Of a stretch of 64,000 nucleotides of DNA, positions 39,119 through 48,795 are shown in pieces. Below the pieces are notes generated by a model, which was not told the DNA's origin, did not search any database, and saw only the letters and a program-made list of their open reading frames with translations. The stretch is from Streptomyces sp. NA04227. GTDB lineage: Bacteria > Actinomycetota > Actinomycetes > Streptomycetales > Streptomycetaceae. The number at the start of each line of letters is the position of its first letter. The first letter of the stretch is position 1. The stretch is taken from positions 1,663,001-1,727,000 of the forward strand of contig NZ_CP054918.1 in assembly GCF_013364195.1 (NCBI RefSeq), given 5' to 3'. Made by a program: the position numbers and the translations under genes.

Positions 39119-40630
39119 TCAAGAGACGTGCGCCTGCCCAAGATGCGCCGTGAGCTGTTCCAGTGCGGTCCACGCGTTGGCGTCGCGTCCCTCGCCCAGC
39201 CGGTAGTGCAGCGCGGGAGCTGTCGCGGGGCCGAGCTGGACTGAGCGCAGAGGCAGAGGGGGACGCCGGGCGTGGGTCAGGCCGATGTTGCGTACGTCGG
39301 TGGCGCCCAGGGTGAAGGAGACCGGGGCCGGTGGGGGCTCGAAGTGTGGGGGCACCGCCAGGTCCCGGCGCGCTGTGCGGACGCTGGCGAGCATGGCCGT
39401 GAGACCGTGCTCGGCGACCAGTGTTCGGGCGAGGGCTTCGATGGCGTCCAGTGGCAGCGTCTCGTCGGTGCTCCAGCCGACGGTGAGCGTGACGTCTTCG
39501 GCGACGCCGCCCCGCGTACGGCTGACGCGTTCGACGGCGAGCGCCGGGCGGTCCGGGGCACCCACGGCGAGGAATTGTGTGGGCTGGGGTGCGCGTCCTC
39601 GGGCGAGATCTGTCAACTGGCGCTTGGACCATGGTGAGTTGACGGGCTCCGCGGTGCCCCATCCGAGGGGCGGTGTGCCGGTGAGCGCGTTCCATGCCTC
39701 TTCGAGCGCTCCGCCGAGTTCGAGTGCGGCGGATGCCTCGTGCAGTACCCGGAAGGAGAGTACGAGTTGCTGTCCCTGCCCGGATGCCTCGGAGGGTTCG
39801 CCGAAGGCTTTCGCGACGGGGGTGGGGCCGCCGTTCTCGCTCCCTTGCGGCCTGGGGGTGAAAGTGCCGTCGTGCCAGTGCAGTTGGGCGCCCGAGAGGC
39901 CGTCGTAGTAGCCGCTTTCGGGGTCCTGGACAACCCAGCGGTTGGGTGCGCCGGTCAGGGCGGTGCGCAGGGGCAGGCTCAGGCGGGCGTGTGAGGGGGT
40001 GACGATGTGCAGGGCGCGGCCCGAGTCGGCGGTGGCCCGGAGGACTTCGGAGAGCCACGCGGTCAGGGGGACCACCGGCCGGTCCGCCAGGACAACGGCG
40101 GTCGACGGGGTGAGGACGTCGACAGCGGGCAGGGCCTCCTCACGCGTCCCTTCGGAGGTCTGCTCTCGTGTCCTGTCGGAGGTTTGCTCGGGTGCCTCGT
40201 CTTCGGCGAGTGGGTCGTGGCCGCCCTCTGCTTCGGTGCCTTCCTCACCCGGGATCCGTACGACTCCGAGCGCCGCCGTCCCCGGGGGCCAGGCCGTGCC
40301 GCCCAGCAGGGCGACGAGGCGGGCACAGAGAGAACCCGCGAGCTGTTCCGCACCGGCCACGGCCGTCGTCGCGCGGGCTTCCGTCCACCAGAACGGGCCT
40401 TGAGGGAGCGGCAGTTCACTGCCGAGCAGGCGCTCGGCCTCCCCCGGAACCTGGACGAGGACGGGAGCTTCGACGCTTACGAGTGGCCGACCGTCCCGGC
40501 TGCGGAGCTGGATGATCGCGTCCTCGTGAACGCTGCCGAGAGCGAGGTCGGGGCCACCGGCGTAGAGGCCCGCGATCAGTGTGCGGGCGTCGGGCATCTT
40601 CGGGGTGAGGGCGATGACGTCCTTGGTCAC
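39119..40630 (-). CDS. DUF6177-like protein of the type VII secretion locus
   Basis: GTG 40630 overlaps the EccC stop by 4 bp, so it is the last gene of the leftward operon. The product of 503 residues has no signal peptide or membrane segment. Its beginning, KDVIALTPKMPDARTLIAGL, and a middle LTAWLSEVLRATADSGRALH suggest an alpha/beta fold; after residue 130 there is an acidic, Glu/Thr-rich linker. I believe it matches DUF6177, a family found beside EccC in Streptomyces, from memory only. Function unknown; its fixed place suggests a cytoplasmic partner of the secretion ATPase. Confidence 0.75.
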   Translation of the reverse strand: MTKDVIALTPKMPDARTLIAGLYAGGPDLALGSVHEDAIIQLRSRDGRPLVSVEAPVLVQVPGEAERLLGSELPLPQGPFWWTEARATTAVAGAEQLAGSLCARLVALLGGTAWPPGTAALGVVRIPGEEGTEAEGGHDPLAEDEAPEQTSDRTREQTSEGTREEALPAVDVLTPSTAVVLADRPVVPLTAWLSEVLRATADSGRALHIVTPSHARLSLPLRTALTGAPNRWVVQDPESGYYDGLSGAQLHWHDGTFTPRPQGSENGGPTPVAKAFGEPSEASGQGQQLVLSFRVLHEASAALELGGALEEAWNALTGTPPLGWGTAEPVNSPWSKRQLTDLARGRAPQPTQFLAVGAPDRPALAVERVSRTRGGVAEDVTLTVGWSTDETLPLDAIEALARTLVAEHGLTAMLASVRTARRDLAVPPHFEPPPAPVSFTLGATDVRNIGLTHARRPPLPLRSVQLGPATAPALHYRLGEGRDANAWTALEQLTAHLGQAHVS

Positions 40631-43600
40631 GACTGTCCGGCGCCTTCCGCTGTGTCCGGTCCAATTGATGTGTCGGGGGTGCCGACGAGGGCGGTCTGTA
40701 TGAGCTGGTGGCGTCGGCCACGACGGACCAGGGTGCCGCGACCCGTTGGTTGCGCGGAGGCGTACAGGCCGGGGAAGATCTGCCCCTCGGTTCGGTCACC
40801 GGTCATCAGCAGAGCCGTGGTGCCGGTTTCCCTGAGGGTGGTCAACAGCGGCTCGTACAGGGCGCGGGAGGAACCGGCGACTCTGCGGGCGATCACGAAG
40901 TGCAGGCCGATGTCCTGCGCCGAGGAGACATAGGGCAGGAACGCGTTCAAGGGTTGCTGGCCCGCTGTGGTGAGGATGTCGTAGTCGTCGACGAGGATGA
41001 CGATGCGCGGCCCGGTGAAGGCCGGTTCGGTGGTGAGTTCGTCCGGGTCGGCGGTCTCGGGCAGGCGTTTTTCCAACTCGCCCGCGATTCCGGTGGCGAG
41101 GGCCCCGGCGAGTTTCGCGTTGTGCGCGTACCCGCCCCGGTAGGGCTCGGGAATCACTCCGCGCAGTCCCCGGCGCGGATCGAAGACACCAAAGACCAGT
41201 TCCTTGTCGGAGTAGCGCTCGACCAACTGCGTGGCGATGAGCCCCAGCAGGTTGGTCTTGCCGCACTCGTTGTCGCCGAGGATGAGCAAGTGCTGGTCCT
41301 GCTCGAACAGATCGAGGAGTACGGGGGACAGGGAGTCCTGGTCGACGCCGAGGGGGACTCTCGTCGGCTCGGCCGCCGGGGAGGGCAGCCGGGTCGCGGG
41401 CATCCTGGTGGGCAACACCCTTACCGGGGCAGCGAGTTCACCGGGCCAGGTCGCCCGTACGGTGTCCGCGGCCTGTTCCAGCGCGGCCCCGAGGTCCGCC
41501 GCCGACGGCTGTCCGTCGAGGCGGGGCAGGGCCACCTGGGCGAACAGCTTCTGGTCGGTGAGGACGCGGCCGGGGGTCTCCGCGCTGATGGTCTCGGAGA
41601 GTTTGCGGTCGATGCTGGAATCACTCGGGTCGTTCAGCCGCAGCTCGATCCGGCTGCCGAACATCGACTGGACGGCGATACGGACATCGTTCCACCGCAG
41701 CATGCCCGCGACGACGTGGATTCCGTAGCCGCCGCCGCGTTTGAGCAGGTCGGCGACGGGTTCGTCGAGGTCTGTGAACTCCTCGCGCAGCGCACCGAAG
41801 CCGTCGACGAGCAGCACGATGTCGGTCGAGCCGAGTTCGGTCAGCTCGCCTTGGCGGCGTCGTCGCCTGAGCTGTTCCACGGAGTCGATCCCGTGCTCGC
41901 GGAACAGTTCCTCGCGTCGCTCCAGCATGGCACGGACCTCGGCTACCGTGCGGGCAGCCCGCTCCCGGTCGGCTCGGCCCGCGACACCGCCGACGTGTGG
42001 CAGCCCGGAGATGGCGGAGAGCCCGCCGCCCACCAAGTCGAGGCCGTAGAGGGCGACTTCGGCCGGGGTGTGGGTGAGCGCCAGGGAGAGGGCGAGGGTG
42101 CGCAGCAAGGTCGTCTTGCCCGACTGCGGGCCGCCGATTACGGCGGTGTGCCCACCGGCTACGTTCAGGTCCAGGAGCCACTGCCCCTGCCATTGCCTGG
42201 CCGGATCGTCGAGCACTCCGAGCGGGACCTGGAGCGCGCTCGACTGCCGCGCGAGGTGCAGTCCACGCTCGGACACCGCCACCGGCCCCGCCGCCGCGTC
42301 GAGAGCGATCGCCTCCGGCACCGGCGGGAGCCAGATGCGCCGGGCCGGTGCCCCGGCCTCGGACAACCGGTCGACCACGACGGACATGACGGTCGGACCG
42401 GTCTCGCGCTCACGTACTCCCGGCTGCGCGGGGGCTTCCGCCTGTGCCGGGTCGTCGCCCGTGCTGCTGCGGTACGCCGGATAGGGCCACGCCCGGGGCT
42501 CGTTCCGCCCCGTTTCCCGTAGCGCGGGGCCTCGGTAGGCGCCGGAGACATAACCGGCTTTGAAGCGCTCGTAGGTCGAGGTGTCGACCTTGAGGTAGCC
42601 GAAGCCGGGCAGCGGCGGCAGGTTGAAGGCGTCGACCGTGTCCAGCACGGTGCGTGACTCGTCGGCGGAGAAGGTGCGCAGCCCGAGCCGGTACGAGAGA
42701 TAGGTCTCCAGGCCCTTGAGCTTGCCCGATTCGATGCGCTGGCTGGACAGCAGCAGGTGCACGCCGATCGAGCGGCCGATCCGGCCGATCGACAGGAACA
42801 GGTCGATGAAGTCGGGCTTGGCGGTGAGCAGTTCACCGAACTCGTCGATGACGACGAACAGGTGCGGCAGCGGGTCGAGCTCCGGCCGCTTGGTGCGCAG
42901 CGCCGCGTAGTGGCCGATGTCGGCGACGTTGCCCGCGTCCTTGAGGACCTGCTGTCGGCGCTTGACCTCTCCGGCCAGGCTGGTGTGGACCCGTTCCACC
43001 AGATCGGCCTGGTTCTCCAGGTTGGTGATCACACCTGCGACATGCGGCAGGGTGGTGAAGGGGGCGAAGGTCGCGCCGCCCTTGTAGTCGACCAGGACCA
43101 TGGCCAGGTCCTCGGGAGAGTGGGTGGCCACGAGAGCGAGGACAAGGGTGCGCAGGAGTTCGCTCTTGCCGGACCCGGTCGCCCCCACGCACAGGCCGTG
43201 CGGCCCCATGCCCAGCTCGGAGGACTCCTTCAGGTCGAGCAGCACCGCCTCGTGCCGGTCGTTCAGGCCGATCGGTACGCGCAGGAAGTCCCGCTCCGTG
43301 CGGGGCGCCCACAGCTCTTCGACACGAACCTGTGCCGGGTCGTCGATGCCGAGCAGTGCGGGAAAGTCCACCGGCCCCGAGACCGGGGCGCCTTCGGCCG
43401 CCGATTCGGCCGACAGCCGCAGCGGTGCCAGAATCCGGGCCAGTCCTTCGGCCCCCGCCGGACTGAGGGTGTCCAGGGTCCCGTGCACGGCCACAGCGTT
43501 CGCATCCCGCAGGTCCTGGACCGTGACGCGGTTCTCGTCGACGGTGATACGGACACTGACATGATCCGGCTCCTGTACCTGTTCGCTCAGCAGGTGCAGG

Positions 43601-44655
43601 ACGGTCACGCCCATGTCGGACAGGCCAACGGCACTGTCCGGACGGGGAAGTTCGACCGCGTTGCCGCCGTACTCGTCGCTGACCACGAGCAGCCGGTCGG
43701 TCAGCTTCAGCGCGTCTCTGCCGGACAGGCCGCGCCGCACCTCGGCGGCGTACGAGGCACGGCGCCGCAGTTCCGCGCCGAACCGCCGGGCCAGGTCGGG
43801 CAGCCCGGTGGCGATCCGCCGGGCCGGGACGGGCCCGTCCTGCTCCTGCGCGTCCAGGACATGGGGCAGCCACTTCACCCATTCCCACGCCGATAGTTCG
43901 TCGCCCGGAACGCCCAGGGCGATCGCGACATCGTCGGGTGCGTGGGTGACGGCGGTCTGTACGAGCAGCGTCCGCGCCACCTGGAGTACGCCGTCGCGAT
44001 CCCCGATGATGCTGACGTTTCCGGCCCGGTCCAACGGGGCCGTCAGCGGGAAATCGGAGGTCACGGCGAACCGGCCCTGCAGCGCACGTGCCTCGTTGAG
44101 CATGAACGGGTCCGGCGGCGTCAGCACTCCCCCGCCACTGTGCTGCCCGATCTCCAGCGTCTGCACGGGTACGTCGCCGGTGCCGAGGCGGACGCACAGG
44201 AAGTCCGGGTCCGTACGCCGCCGTTCCCACAGCCGTGCGGGATCACGCGCGAGGTCGTACAGCGCCTGGGGCGCCGGGCTCAGCTCGCGGGCCGCCGCGC
44301 GGCGCTCGCGTTCGGCGGCACCGAGGTCCTCACGCAGCTCCTCCAGGTACTCCAGATACCGCTCACGCTGCGTACGACGGGTGCGTTGGGCCTTGCCCCG
44401 CTGGGACAGGAACAGGCCCACTCCGCCGAGGAGCGCCACGACCAGGACCACCGCGCCCAGCCCCGCGAACTGGCTGGAGCGGATCACGGTCATCATCACG
44501 ACCGAGCCCATGATCCCCGCCATCGGCAGCAGCGCCGTGGCCGCGGTGCCCAGTTTGCCCTCGGGGAGGTTGGGCGGCGGTTCGACAGTCCTGGGCTCGG
44601 CCGGGGCAAGCGGCCGAGTGGCACGGGCCGGCCGGTGGATCAGATGCTGGGTCAT
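40627..44655 (-). CDS. eccC: Type VII secretion ATPase EccC
   Basis: ATG 44655 overlaps the preceding gene by 4 bp. The 1342-residue protein has two N-terminal membrane helices (LLPMAGIMGSVVMMTVI; LGAVVLVVALLGGVGLFL) and then three FtsK/SpoIIIE ATPase domains. Their Walker A motifs are GATGSGKSELLR (about 490), GGPQSGKTTLLR (about 842) and GDNECGKTNLLG (about 1127). The third has Glu-Cys in the loop, and is therefore the most divergent. EccC drives secretion of WXG100-type substrates and recognises their C-terminal signals. It is a single chain, not split EccCa/EccCb. Between the ESX-like genes and DUF6177 in one overlapping operon. Confidence 0.95.
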   Translation of the reverse strand: MTQHLIHRPARATRPLAPAEPRTVEPPPNLPEGKLGTAATALLPMAGIMGSVVMMTVIRSSQFAGLGAVVLVVALLGGVGLFLSQRGKAQRTRRTQRERYLEYLEELREDLGAAERERRAAARELSPAPQALYDLARDPARLWERRRTDPDFLCVRLGTGDVPVQTLEIGQHSGGGVLTPPDPFMLNEARALQGRFAVTSDFPLTAPLDRAGNVSIIGDRDGVLQVARTLLVQTAVTHAPDDVAIALGVPGDELSAWEWVKWLPHVLDAQEQDGPVPARRIATGLPDLARRFGAELRRRASYAAEVRRGLSGRDALKLTDRLLVVSDEYGGNAVELPRPDSAVGLSDMGVTVLHLLSEQVQEPDHVSVRITVDENRVTVQDLRDANAVAVHGTLDTLSPAGAEGLARILAPLRLSAESAAEGAPVSGPVDFPALLGIDDPAQVRVEELWAPRTERDFLRVPIGLNDRHEAVLLDLKESSELGMGPHGLCVGATGSGKSELLRTLVLALVATHSPEDLAMVLVDYKGGATFAPFTTLPHVAGVITNLENQADLVERVHTSLAGEVKRRQQVLKDAGNVADIGHYAALRTKRPELDPLPHLFVVIDEFGELLTAKPDFIDLFLSIGRIGRSIGVHLLLSSQRIESGKLKGLETYLSYRLGLRTFSADESRTVLDTVDAFNLPPLPGFGYLKVDTSTYERFKAGYVSGAYRGPALRETGRNEPRAWPYPAYRSSTGDDPAQAEAPAQPGVRERETGPTVMSVVVDRLSEAGAPARRIWLPPVPEAIALDAAAGPVAVSERGLHLARQSSALQVPLGVLDDPARQWQGQWLLDLNVAGGHTAVIGGPQSGKTTLLRTLALSLALTHTPAEVALYGLDLVGGGLSAISGLPHVGGVAGRADRERAARTVAEVRAMLERREELFREHGIDSVEQLRRRRRQGELTELGSTDIVLLVDGFGALREEFTDLDEPVADLLKRGGGYGIHVVAGMLRWNDVRIAVQSMFGSRIELRLNDPSDSSIDRKLSETISAETPGRVLTDQKLFAQVALPRLDGQPSAADLGAALEQAADTVRATWPGELAAPVRVLPTRMPATRLPSPAAEPTRVPLGVDQDSLSPVLLDLFEQDQHLLILGDNECGKTNLLGLIATQLVERYSDKELVFGVFDPRRGLRGVIPEPYRGGYAHNAKLAGALATGIAGELEKRLPETADPDELTTEPAFTGPRIVILVDDYDILTTAGQQPLNAFLPYVSSAQDIGLHFVIARRVAGSSRALYEPLLTTLRETGTTALLMTGDRTEGQIFPGLYASAQPTGRGTLVRRGRRHQLIQTALVGTPDTSIGPDTAEGAGQS

Positions 44656-45902
44656 CGCACCCGTACCGCCCGTTCCATCGCTTCGGCAGCCAGACGCGTG
44701 GCCGCCTGCCGGGTGGACTGGGCTAGGCGGGCGGTATGGATCGGTCCTCCTGCGGCGAGGTGACGGTCGTAGGGCACGGGCACCACCGTGGTCCCGGCCT
44801 CCCGGAGATGGGCGGTGGCAGCCTTCAAGTCGAGTGCGAGATCAGGTGAGTTGGCGGTCAGCGCCACGACCGTCGTGGCGAGCGCCGAGTGCGGGAGCTG
44901 CGCCAGCCAGTCGAGGACCACGCGGGTACCCCCGACCCCTTCCGCGGTCATCGGTGCCACGACCACCCGCGCGTGCGCGGTGTCCATCGCGGTACGCGCC
45001 ACCTCGCCCGGCAGGCACTCGCAGTCCACCACCGTGACCGCGAAGTAGCGGCGCAGGGCCAGCGTCACCGTGCGGTAGATCCGCATGTCGAGCATCCCGC
45101 CGACCCGCCCCCGGCTCGCGGGGAGCAGCCAGCCGCCGTCGGCCACCGGTACGAGGTAGCCGGTGATGTCGGTGAGGTTCATCTCGGGACTGAGGATCTG
45201 CGCCAGGTCGGCGCACGACCAGCGCACCGACTCCGCGCCCATCCGCACAGGAAGCGTGCCGAGGGCGGTGTCCGCCTCCAGGGTGAGCACGGGATCGTGA
45301 CGGTAGTGGTTGAACGTACGGCCGAGCAGGGCGGAAACCGTCGTCTTGCCCACCCCGCCCCGGATGGAGGTGACGGCGATGACCCGCCCGGTGGTCACCG
45401 GCCGCTGCAACTCCTGCGCCAGCCGGGTCTCTTCGGCGACGTCCCGGGCGGCGGAGGAAGTGAGCTTGCGCAGGGAGGTCGCAGTGCGGCGGGCGACGGT
45501 GTCTCCGCGTCCCGGCTTGCCGAGGGCGACGGCGAGGCGGGGGTCGAGGGTGGGGACGGACTCGGGGGCGGGGCCCGCCGGGAGACGCGGGGCCGAGGAC
45601 GGCTTTGCCCGTCCGCCGGCAGGGGGCTGGGGGTGCGGAGCGGGGGCCTGTACGGGCTGGCCTGCCGGGGCGACCGGAGCAGCCGGGGCGGCCGGGGCCT
45701 TCAAGCGGGGGTCCGCGGGCATCGTCGGCTGTCGGGGGTCGACCGGGGCTTGCGGCAGCTGCGGGGATCCGTTCGGTTGCGGCTGCTGATGCTGTTGCTG
45801 TCCGGTGGACGACTGCGGCTGGGCTGCTTCCGGCCCGGTACGCCCGGTACCGCTGTGTCTCAGCTGCCGCAACACGTCCTGCTGCCAGTCGCCCTGGGTC
45901 AT
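44652..45902 (-). CDS. MinD/ParA-like ATPase (EspI-like) of the type VII locus
   Basis: 416 residues from ATG 45902. The first 160 residues are Pro/Gln-rich and disordered (QQQHQQPQPN and proline repeats). The C-terminal domain is a deviant Walker ATPase: VIAVTSIRGGVGKTTVSALL (about 172-191), VVDCECLP, and TANSPDLALDL. This layout equals EspI and related proteins of mycobacterial ESX loci, which influence secretion when ATP is low. Both its ends overlap or nearly touch eccC and eccD (4-bp overlap; 10-bp gap). A regulatory role is inferred from family members. Confidence 0.88.
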   Translation of the reverse strand: MTQGDWQQDVLRQLRHSGTGRTGPEAAQPQSSTGQQQHQQPQPNGSPQLPQAPVDPRQPTMPADPRLKAPAAPAAPVAPAGQPVQAPAPHPQPPAGGRAKPSSAPRLPAGPAPESVPTLDPRLAVALGKPGRGDTVARRTATSLRKLTSSAARDVAEETRLAQELQRPVTTGRVIAVTSIRGGVGKTTVSALLGRTFNHYRHDPVLTLEADTALGTLPVRMGAESVRWSCADLAQILSPEMNLTDITGYLVPVADGGWLLPASRGRVGGMLDMRIYRTVTLALRRYFAVTVVDCECLPGEVARTAMDTAHARVVVAPMTAEGVGGTRVVLDWLAQLPHSALATTVVALTANSPDLALDLKAATAHLREAGTTVVPVPYDRHLAAGGPIHTARLAQSTRQAATRLAAEAMERAVRVR

Positions 45903-45912
45903 TCCGGCGCCC

Positions 45913-47280
45913 TCACGCGAAGGTGTCGAGCAGCCGGCCGTACACGCCGAACGCCCCGATCACCAGCGGAAACAGGGCGATGGCGCCCACCGACTCGAGA
46001 ACGTCACCGAGTCGCCGCAGCCGTACGCGCACATGCTCGGCAGGCCGGACCGCCTGCACGACGAGCAAGAGGGCGGCAAACGCCACCAGGGCAGCCAGGG
46101 GGCCGGCGGCACCCGTGTGGTCCAGCCAGACCCAGACCAACCGGACAGCCACGACGGCCGCAGCCACGAGAGCCGCCACAACCTCGACGGTCAGCGGAAA
46201 GGCCCGGGCACGCAGGGCGAGAACCAGAGTCGCGCCGATCGCGAGCAAGACAGTCCACACCGACACCGACCGCAACACGAGAACACCGGCAACGGCCGCC
46301 GAGGCAGAAACAACAACCGTGGCGAGCACCAGCCCACGGTGGGTGGCCGCGAGTGCCACGGTGACTTGATACCGGCTCACCGACACCCCGGCCGAACGCT
46401 TGTCATCCAGCCCCGACAGACCGGAAGCCATCAGCGCCAGCCGTGGCAGCACGCCGAGCACCACCACCGACAACACGGCCAACAACGCCCCCGCACGGGC
46501 GGCGTCCTCCGCGGCCCGGCCGCCCGACTGCACGGCCAGGGCGACTTCCCAGGCACCGGCAGTCGCGCCCAGTGCGGCAGCACCGACCAGTCCCCCACGC
46601 CCGAACGGCGTGAAGACTCCGAGCAGCACCAGAGCGAAGGTGACAGCACCGGCCACAGCGGCGAGCTGTACAGCACCCGGCCAGTCGTACGCGTCACCGA
46701 GCGTCCAGGCCCCCAACACACCAACAACGGTGGCAGAGGCAATCAGGGTGGCGGCGAGACCGTGACGCCGCGCACGCCCCAACAGCGCCCCGGCAAGCGC
46801 CTGCAGGACCGCGACAGCAACAAGCACGCCCCCAACGGCAAGGTCACCGAACTCCTCGCGGGCCAGCACCCCGGCAACGCCCGCCCATACGACTGCGGCG
46901 ACTCCTGCCACGGCCTGCCCGGTCTCGGGCCCCCACCGCCACGCCCGTACGTCAAGGTCGCCCGCGGTCTCGTCCGTGACATCGTGAACAACGGGAGCAG
47001 AGGGAGCGTCCTCGACTCGCACCAGCCGCAGTACCGCGCCGTCGGCCACACCGGCCGACTCCAGCGTGCCGTCCTCGGCGAGCACCGAACCGTCGGCCCG
47101 CACCAGATGCCTCAACTGCGGCCGCGCGGACACTTCGTCGTCCAGCAACCACAAAACCTCGGGCAGCAGCAGACCGATCGGTTCCCGCGACGGAAGTACG
47201 AGATCCACCCGCCGCCGCTCACCGACCAAAGTGACCCGGCTGAGCGCCGTGCGGCTCGCTGTTCCTCCCCCAGATATCAC
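45913..47280 (-). CDS. eccD: Type VII secretion membrane protein EccD
   Basis: GTG 47280 overlaps the upstream gene by 4 bp. The 455-residue protein begins with a ubiquitin-like YukD domain of about 90 residues (SRVTLVGERRRVDLVLPSRE, ADGSVLAEDGTLESAGVADG), then about 11 hydrophobic Ala/Val/Leu segments up to FGVYGRLLDTFA. EccD forms the central membrane channel of the ESX complex. EccB and EccE, its usual partners, are not encoded in this window, so either they lie elsewhere or the system works without them. Confidence 0.92.
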   Translation of the reverse strand: MISGGGTASRTALSRVTLVGERRRVDLVLPSREPIGLLLPEVLWLLDDEVSARPQLRHLVRADGSVLAEDGTLESAGVADGAVLRLVRVEDAPSAPVVHDVTDETAGDLDVRAWRWGPETGQAVAGVAAVVWAGVAGVLAREEFGDLAVGGVLVAVAVLQALAGALLGRARRHGLAATLIASATVVGVLGAWTLGDAYDWPGAVQLAAVAGAVTFALVLLGVFTPFGRGGLVGAAALGATAGAWEVALAVQSGGRAAEDAARAGALLAVLSVVVLGVLPRLALMASGLSGLDDKRSAGVSVSRYQVTVALAATHRGLVLATVVVSASAAVAGVLVLRSVSVWTVLLAIGATLVLALRARAFPLTVEVVAALVAAAVVAVRLVWVWLDHTGAAGPLAALVAFAALLLVVQAVRPAEHVRVRLRRLGDVLESVGAIALFPLVIGAFGVYGRLLDTFA

Positions 47281-47594
47281 CGTTCGAACCTATCACCGGG
47301 AGCCTTTGGAACGGACACGGAGGGTGACGAATCCACCGGAGAAGGCGGCGCCGAACTCGACTTCGAGGACCCGAACGGACCTTGCCCCGCAAGCCTGTTG
47401 GAGATGAACGACCACCCCACACACCCCGCACACAACACAGCCGCGATCACAATCCCGGCGAACACCTTCCCCAACCGCTCATCCACCGACCGCCGTTGCC
47501 GCTGCCCCCCGAACAACAACGCATCCCGCAAACGACGACGACGGACCGACACCGACTCGAGGAGTTGGCTGTCGTAGTCCTGGGCTGCGGCCAT
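47277..47594 (-). CDS. Small membrane protein of the type VII locus
   Basis: 105 residues from ATG 47594, overlapping eccD by 4 bp. The layout is a cytoplasmic charged start (SVRRRRLRDALLFGGQRQRR), one membrane helix with two cysteines (FAGIVIAAVLCAGCVGWSFI, about 46-66), then an outer Ser/Pro-rich tail. A short basic part, one helix and an outer tail also describe the N-terminus of EccB, so this may be a reduced EccB-like anchor; there is no EccB outer domain. The resemblance is of shape only, not sequence. Confidence 0.75.
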   Translation of the reverse strand: MAAAQDYDSQLLESVSVRRRRLRDALLFGGQRQRRSVDERLGKVFAGIVIAAVLCAGCVGWSFISNRLAGQGPFGSSKSSSAPPSPVDSSPSVSVPKAPGDRFER

Positions 47595-47685
47595 GGGGGC
47601 GGTTGCTCACTTTCGTTGGTTTGTCGGGTCACTGCTCCCCGGGACCCCCGGGCCCCGGAAGGGTTTCGGAACCTATACCGCAGTG

Positions 47686-47976
47686 TCATTCTTCCGGCGG
47701 AGCTGGCTGCTCCTCCCGCCCCTCAAAGAGATAGGCGTTCATATCTTCCAGGTAGGCATAGAGCGAATCATCGTCCGGAAACTCAATTTCAGTCAGACGC
47801 TCATACTCGCCGAGCGTCATACTGCACTCACGCAGAACTTCAGCGAACCCTTCACGAACTCCTGCGACAAATGACTCACTGAATCCGAGCAATGTGGGAC
47901 GCAGAGAGTCGCCAGCGTCGTATACCCGCTCAAAATGGAGATACGTACCGACGAATGTGGCTAGCTCCCTGTTCAT
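47686..47976 (-). CDS. Small acidic protein, immunity-like
   Basis: 96 residues from ATG 47976 (TTG 47982 possible). Composition is acidic, and GC content is lower than in the secretion genes. The sequence is FVGTYLHFERVYDAGDSLRP, GFSESFVAGVREGFAEVLRE, TEIEFPDDDSLYAYLEDM. Helical with aromatic patches, it looks like many immunity proteins of polymorphic toxins, but I do not recognise a family. It lies downstream of the toxin gene among other immunity-like genes. Confidence 0.6.
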   Translation of the reverse strand: MNRELATFVGTYLHFERVYDAGDSLRPTLLGFSESFVAGVREGFAEVLRECSMTLGEYERLTEIEFPDDDSLYAYLEDMNAYLFEGREEQPAPPEE

Positions 47977-48040
47977 CCTCAACCGCCCCGTCGGTCACGA
48001 GCACCGAAGATGGGGCCGTTCCGACTCGCCCACCCGAATC

Positions 48041-48457
48041 TCACCTTTGGCCCGCATGCCATTCTTTTGTTAGCTCTCCGCTCTCGTCCCACTCGAAGAT
48101 CGTGAGCTGGTGCAGGCCGTCCTCACTCATGATCGTTCGAGCAGCCAACACCCCATTGTGATGCCACTTCCTGAACTCTCCGACAGGAAATCCGTCGCGC
48201 ATGACGCCCTCGGACCTCAAAACCCCATCGACGTACCACTGTCGAATCGGGCCATCCTCAACGCCTTCCTTGTAGGTGTTGAGGCTGACCACGGCACCTC
48301 GTTGGAGCTCTACCGCTTCGCCGGTGAACGGAACGCCTTGGTAGAACAGTTGCTCACTTTCATCCATTTCCGCTTCAGGGTCGTCGATATCGATTCGTAC
48401 AGCGTCTCCTGATCGGGTCCGCCACCCATCGCGAACTTCGGGCAGCGATGCCGTCAG
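48041..48457 (-). CDS. YwqK/MORN-type antitoxin-like protein, probable CTG start
   Basis: An ATG at 48367 gives 108 residues, but the frame continues upstream with coding character. It reaches a CTG at 48457 whose last bases overlap the previous stop as CTGA, with GAGAGGAAGG just upstream. From there the protein is 138 residues. There is no ATG, GTG or TTG in between. The body has the repeated pattern of YwqK-family antitoxins: LFYQGVPFTGEAVELQRG, EDGPIRQWYVDGVLRSEG, GFPVGEFRKWHHNGVL. Upstream residues GDAVRIDIDDPE are, from memory, common at the start of these proteins. Likely an immunity protein of the toxin locus. Confidence 0.78.
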   Translation of the reverse strand: MTASLPEVRDGWRTRSGDAVRIDIDDPEAEMDESEQLFYQGVPFTGEAVELQRGAVVSLNTYKEGVEDGPIRQWYVDGVLRSEGVMRDGFPVGEFRKWHHNGVLAARTIMSEDGLHQLTIFEWDESGELTKEWHAGQR

Positions 48458-48795
48458 CGACCTTCCTCTCCCCGTAGATACTCTCGAAGGTCAGTCACTG
48501 CAGCGAGGAAGTCCTCCTCCTTGAGCGATACGGTCTCAAATTGCTCATAGAATGACTTAATGGTGACTTGCCCCTTGTCGAGAGTGGCGAGCGTCGCATT
48601 AAATCCCAGCCCTTCAGGGCCATCAGCTTGCCCGACCGAGCGCCACTCGGAGATGAGCACTTCGATTCCGCCTGTACCCAAGGCGTCATCCAGGTAGTCG
48701 GAGACAGCGAGCACCACCGAGGACTCCATCTCAGGATTCTCCGCAATGAGGAAGTCATCCTCGTCGTAATGAAAAGACCAGATCGCACGCGACAT
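48454..48795 (-). CDS. Candidate immunity protein next to the toxin gene
   Basis: ATG 48795 overlaps the toxin stop (TGATG), so it is made together with the toxin. The 113-residue acidic protein reads IWSFHYDEDDFLIAENPE, SVVLAVSDYLDDALGTGG, IEVLISEWRSVG, TIKSFYEQFETVSLKEEDF. No family recognised. Position directly after a toxin gene with an overlapping start is the classical place of the cognate immunity gene. That it neutralises the EndoU-like domain is inferred from position only. Low GC relative to the secretion genes suggests exchange with the toxin end. Confidence 0.7.
   Translation of the reverse strand: MSRAIWSFHYDEDDFLIAENPEMESSVVLAVSDYLDDALGTGGIEVLISEWRSVGQADGPEGLGFNATLATLDKGQVTIKSFYEQFETVSLKEEDFLAAVTDLREYLRGEEGR

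Noticed and set aside
40708..42522. 604-residue frame on the plus strand
   Set aside because: Antisense of eccC, whose three Walker motifs are intact on the minus strand.
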